Of a stretch of DNA of 64,000 bases, positions 61,001 through 64,000 are shown in pieces. This stretch comes from Nymphalis io (Eukaryota > Arthropoda > Insecta > Lepidoptera > Nymphalidae), in assembly GCF_905147045.1 (NCBI RefSeq), contig NC_065910.1:1550001-1614000 (forward strand), in the 5' to 3' direction. The notes below the pieces were generated by a model. That model did not search any database, was not told the DNA's origin, and worked only from the letters and a program-made list of their open reading frames with translations. Each line of letters opens with the position of its first letter. Position 1 is the stretch's first letter. A program made the translations under genes and the position numbers.

Positions 61001-62247
61001 TCACGGTGCAATTGCAATTTCAGATCGATCTTGGGTCGGGCCGCTAAAACGCTTGGAAGTTCGCAATGTTTACACTCCCGTGCCTCGGATAGCGCGTAAA
61101 AACGTCAAATCATAAACCGAACTCTTTTTGGTCGTTTTTTTTTTTGTATATAGAATACGACAGCGGACGAGCATATGGGCCACCTGGTGGTAAGTGGTCA
61201 CCAAACGCCCTTAGACATTGTAAGAAATGTCAACTATCGCTTACATAGCCAATTTTCCACCAACCTTGGAAACTAAGATTGGGTGGCCCATATGCTACTA
61301 TAAAAAAGTGCTATTCTGTAAGAACTCACTTCATCGCTCACCCGTAAAATGTGGACAACCGTCTATGGTGATATACTATTTATACTTGAAATGATATAAA
61401 TATTATAATCAAATCCGATCATTTTGATGTTTCACGACCATTTTATGCGTTGCGTTTCGAGTTTGTTCTTACAGAATAGCCCTACAAACATGTATAGTTA
61501 CGTAAAATGGCGTTGAAATACTATTAATGATATATAAATCAAGAACTTTGTTTGTCTATACTCAACTGTAATAAAATATAAAGTACAGTCTGAAAAAGAA
61601 AATAGCATTTGTCACGTCACTTAAGTAAAAAGCTGATTTTTAAATCCGATTTTTCGATTAATAACTATACGTTGGAATACTTACATTCGCGCGAACATAA
61701 AACTCCTTACACAAACTTGGCATCACGTATATCACGGGGATTACTTGCTTTTGGAGAATAGTATAATCTAAAAAAAAAACATTATTATATATATTAAAAG
61801 TATACATAAAAAATCATGGAAAAAGAGATATTTATAAACCGAAGTGTTTAACAAGCCGAGATGGCCCAGTGGTGAGAACCGATGATCGTGGGTTCAAACC
61901 CGTTCAAGCCACCACTGAATTTTCATGTGCTTAATTTGTGATTATAATTCACCTCGTGCTTTACGGTGAAGGAAAACATCGTGAGGAAACCTGCATGTGT
62001 CTAATTTCACTGAAATTCTGCCACATGTGTATTCCACCAACCCGCACTGGAGCAGCGTGGTGGAATAAGCTCCAAACCTTCTCCTCAAAAAAAAAGGGAG
62101 AGGAGACCTTTAGCCCAGCAGTGGGACATTCACAGGCTGTTACGGTTACGGTCTAATAAAATATATTACCATTATCTTTAAATTTCACAACGTAAAACTC
62201 AGGATTTCTCAATCTATCTGGAGGCGGACATAAAGGTCTTATCTTTT
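55001..62247 (-). CDS. Gene B (5' partial): dead serine protease homolog, paralog of gene A
   Basis: Exons in transcript order: 62170-62247, 61685-61767, 60851-60976, 60120-60267, 58873-58994, 57806-57938, 57329-57628 and 55001-55209. They give 398 residues and a stop; the first visible exon enters in phase 2, so the 5' part lies beyond 64000 or was not recognised. The visible protein starts at the IRPLCPPP segment, the middle of an S1 protease domain. Next come Cys168 and Cys182 equivalents, the box CVWRAGGAL (Ser195 is Ala, Gly-Asp is Trp-Arg), GPGCGAPSRYLD and YSPWV. Asp189 of the trypsin S1 pocket appears kept two residues before Cys191. After the protease domain comes the C-terminal domain shared with gene A, then an acidic, Pro/Thr-rich tail of about 150 residues that A lacks. 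Exon lengths 83 and 122 bp and all phases match gene A. Two introns in the C-terminal part (after 57806 and after 57329) are absent from A. No catalysis is expected. The role in haemolymph or the extracellular space is inferred. Confidence 0.82.
56238..56504 (-). mobile_element. SINE-3, antisense, in the last intron of gene B
   Basis: TATCCTGGGTCATTTTTCAC, ACGGCCATCTGATCCCAAAT, ATGTCTGTCCTGGGTGGGAA (B box region), GGCGTGAAAGGCAAGTATCT and ACGCCAACCGGCTC (head). Confidence 0.83.
56986..57232 (-). mobile_element. SINE-2, antisense, in the last intron of gene B
   Basis: GGTCCTCCAGACCGATTTCG, CGCACTCTCTATTCCCTAGC and CTCTTTCCGGTCGTGTCA. It ends about 100 bp downstream of the exon donor at 57328, and the unspliced frame of that exon reads into it. 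Confidence 0.75.
58426..58515 (+). mobile_element. SINE-2 head fragment in an intron of gene B
   Basis: TTGCCTCGTTGGTCCAGTGG, GGTCCTGGGTTCAAATCTC and GGCCAATAAAAAGCTATTG. Confidence 0.7.
58665..58845 (-). mobile_element. R1-clade LINE 3'UTR fragment, antisense
   Basis: GTGTGGGGCTCGCCGGTGTC, CCCACTAAAAAACCAGCGGT, CTTAACGAGGAACGCGACGG and GATCGCTTGCGCATG are the reverse complement of the tail at 44590-44710. A (GGAC)n tract at 58735-58768 has grown inside it. Confidence 0.7.
59228..59473 (-). mobile_element. SINE-3, antisense, in an intron of gene B
   Basis: TATCCTGGGACATTATACAC, ATCTGATCCCAAACTAAGCA, GTGTGGGAATCGAACCCACA (intact B box) and CCACGCCAACCGGCTC. Confidence 0.85.
59616..59905 (+). 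mobile_element. Repeat-4, full length, in an intron of gene B
   Basis: TTGGTAGGGGCTTTGTGCAA, GCTCGTCTGGGTAGGTACCA, TTACAGGCACAAGGGACATA and GGTGGCCCATATGGTCGTCC, with an A-rich tail. Confidence 0.85.
60613..60723 (-). mobile_element. SINE-3 head fragment in an intron of gene B
   Basis: CGGGACAAACAGACACGTTC, GGTGGGAATCGAACCCACAA and CAACCACGCCAACCGGCTC. Only the tRNA-like half is kept. Confidence 0.8.
61050..61315. mobile_element. SINE-2 scrap followed by a Repeat-4 fold-back copy
   Basis: 61050-61134 is a sense SINE-2 middle (TACACTCCCGTGCCTCGG). 61146-61315 is antisense Repeat-4 whose distal part is replaced by GGGTGGCCCATATGCTACTA, the inverted copy of its own start, so the two ends are self-complementary. 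Confidence 0.65.
61335..61495 (+). repeat. Three-copy repeat family X, copy 3
   Basis: CCCGTAAAATGTGGACAACC, GGTGATATACTATT, GTTTCACGACCATTTTATGC and CTTACAGAATAGCCCTAC. Confidence 0.6.
61855..62152 (+). mobile_element. SINE-1 in the first visible intron of gene B
   Basis: Head GCCGAGATGGCCCAGTGGTG with a short deletion before the B box GGTTCAAACCCG, intact body, and a TTACGGTTACGG tail ending 18 bp before the exon at 62170. Confidence 0.87.
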
Positions 62248-62380
62248 CTGTAAAAAAGAAAATGTGTCTTAATAAAATTTAATGGTAACACCGACGCAAT
62301 ATTGATTTTTCTATAGAAACTATTTCAACTAGAAAGCTTGCTTAATCTGTGTTCGTCCTAATTGTTTATGTTATCATCAT

Positions 62381-62795
62381 ATGGAAGTTGGAAGTGTATA
62401 CACTCCCGTGCCTCAGAAAGCACGTATTTCACTAGTTCTCTAATTCCCACCCACGGCTTCTTTTACGTGATTGAGGGGAACAAGTATATTTTTCTTTTGC
62501 TATACCCCTGATAATGTCCTCCAGACCGATTTCGCATACAGCAGCGACCTCTATTCCCTAACTTTCATAGTCCGATGGGAGGGCAATCCGATAAGACCGA
62601 GAGTCAAGTCATGAGTTCTGAGGCATGAGAATGTACACACTTCCAGCTTCCACCGGGCTGGTACTGACAGACAAAAACTTAAACTTAACTTCGACAGAGA
62701 CACCTAATAACTTTTTATTGGCCCGTCTTTGGATTTGAACCCAGGATCTCCGGGTCTGCGGCCTCACATCTAGCCACTAGACCAACGAGGCAGTC
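62381..62795 (-). mobile_element. SINE-2, antisense, plus a short sense scrap
   Basis: 62381-62430 is a sense scrap (GGAAGTTGGAAGTGTATACA). 62516-62795 is an antisense copy from GTCCTCCAGACCGATTTCG to the head GCCACTAGACCAACGAGGCA, with the B box equivalent GGATTTGAACCCAGG. Confidence 0.75.
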
Positions 62796-62799
62796 GAAC

Positions 62800-63425
62800 G
62801 ACGTTCGAGGTTTATTATACCCCTGATAAAGTGTATATAAAATATCATGGTGATCGGTTGAGTAATAACGATATAAAAGCGTAACACGCAAACTCCCTTT
62901 CGCTTTTATAATATTAGTTAAGATTCTAAGGAATCATGAAGCGAAGGCATAATTATCAAAACGAAGTCTTTCAAGTTAGAAATATTCGACGTAACGTTAG
63001 TAAAACCGGAAATACGAATAAAAACAGTGTTAAATATTAAATATACACTTTTTCAGATATAAGAACTTAGTTATACATTATTTTTTCTTGTCTCGCATAT
63101 TCTTCTATTGTTGTAATTAAATTTAAATTTATTTATATGGAGTGTTATGAATTTGCTATAACTAATTACGTTTACGACAGCCGGAGGATTTAAAAAAACC
63201 AAAGTTTCCAACACTTTAATTAATTACTAAACATTACATACAACTTAATCCTAAGAGACAATACTTCTCGATACTGGATACAGATATTGAATACTAAAAA
63301 TAATTACTCTATCCTAATATATAGTGTTAAAATGCTGATCACTTAGATTAACTAGGTGATACGTGTAGAGCTGACTCGCGGCGGCGACTTCGCGACTACG
63401 TGCTGCGTCAGCGATCCCCCCTGAG
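62800..63425. other. No recognisable exon
   Basis: The next upstream exons of gene B were sought on the - strand and not found. 62820-62935 resembles the end of the ACTAGCT-type repeat (CTTTTATAATATTAGTTAAG). Confidence 0.45.
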
Positions 63426-63429
63426 ATGC

Positions 63430-63605
63430 TTTTTTTTTTTTTTTTTTATATGCCCCGGGATGGCAAATGACTCTACTCCACCTGATGGTAAGTGGTAGTA
63501 GAGTCGAAACGCGACGACGGCCAGTACAGTCGGGAAGAATGTTCTGTACTAGCCGTCCCCGCCTTGCCGGCCCGCAAGATGCCTCTTCACGCCTCGTTTA
63601 TTTAT
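63430..63605 (-). mobile_element. CR1/Jockey-like LINE 3' end, antisense
   Basis: GGGATGGCAAATGACTCTAC, TCCACCTGATGGTAAGTGGT, ACAGTCGGGAAGAATGTTCT and AGCCGTCCCCGCC match the 3' end of the 20-kb element. 5'-truncated. Confidence 0.8.
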
Positions 63606-64000
63606 TTATTTATTTTTTTTATTTATTTATTTATTTTAAGGACCACTAGTAGCTACTACATGTTTTAATGACAAATGTAAAACAATTTAGTGAAAATAGC
63701 TAACATGTGAAGCTTTTTAAAGTAGCCACAACAATTACAATATTTGTTTTAAAAATACATTAACACATAATTATAGAAACATGAGTAGAAAGATTAAAAA
63801 AAAAAAAAATCCAAATTGGTACAAATTAAAGATCATAAAAAAAAAAAACATGCACTTAATAAAATTAAAATTAATAACACAAATAGTTTGAAATTGATAT
63901 AGGTACAAATTAAAATTAAATAATTCATTAAATTCATGCAAAGTTTACGTTACAAAAAAATTACTAAAAATATACTAATTAATACAAAATAAAATTAAGA
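63598..64000. repeat. (TTTA)n tract and AT-rich flank
   Basis: TTTATTTATTTATTTATTTT at 63598-63640, then an A-rich region to the window end. It could be the 3' end of an antisense LINE such as the one at 34290 (which also ends in TTTA units), but no coding part is visible. Confidence 0.45.

Noticed and set aside
1..64000. CRISPR array, operon, phage or bacterial origin
   Set aside because: No regularly spaced repeats, no dense same-strand genes. Introns and SINEs mark animal nuclear DNA.

Overview
This window looks like nuclear DNA of a lepidopteran insect, probably a nymphalid butterfly. The evidence is an AT-rich background, GT-AG introns in every gene model, non-LTR retrotransposons of RTE, R1 and CR1/Jockey type, and dense short repeats with tRNA-like heads. 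The species is inferred from repeat style only. I see no CRISPR array, operon, true tRNA or rRNA, and no virus.

Host genes. (1) Gene A, + strand, 23799-32972: ten exons reading as one 426-residue secreted protein. It has a signal peptide, one degenerate trypsin-like domain and a C-terminal extension. His57 and Asp102 of the triad are replaced, and the usual GDSGG box reads WRSGA. (2) Gene B, - strand, 55001-62247 and running off the right edge: eight exons of a diverged paralog. Here the box reads WRAGG, so the catalytic serine is also gone. Exons of A and B share intron phases, and two pairs have identical lengths (83 and 122 bp). (3) Between them, on the + strand at 48155-51734, a three-exon CHK/EcKL-type (ecdysteroid-kinase-like) kinase of 419 residues. 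(4) A weak candidate signal-peptide exon lies on the - strand at 36611-36753.

Mobile DNA. 1-23.2 kb is almost wholly transposon debris: an RTE element with its reverse-transcriptase core deleted (8641-10185), two further RTE 3' ends, an R1-clade 3' end, and a CR1/Jockey-like element in antisense (19855-21680). The intergenic stretch 33-48 kb holds another antisense reverse-transcriptase fragment (34550-35540), R1-clade ends and many short repeats. Four short families recur throughout. I call them SINE-1 (about 300 bp, tail built on TTACGG), SINE-2, SINE-3 (all three with A-box and B-box-like heads) and Repeat-4 (about 290 bp, A-rich tail, no clear B box). Nearly every intron of genes A and B contains one of them.

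The most notable content is the A/B pair: catalytically dead, secreted serine-protease homologs with a shared Trp-Arg replacement in the active-site loop and a shared C-terminal domain I do not recognise. All exon models are hand-spliced from frame, phase and splice sites, with no transcript support.
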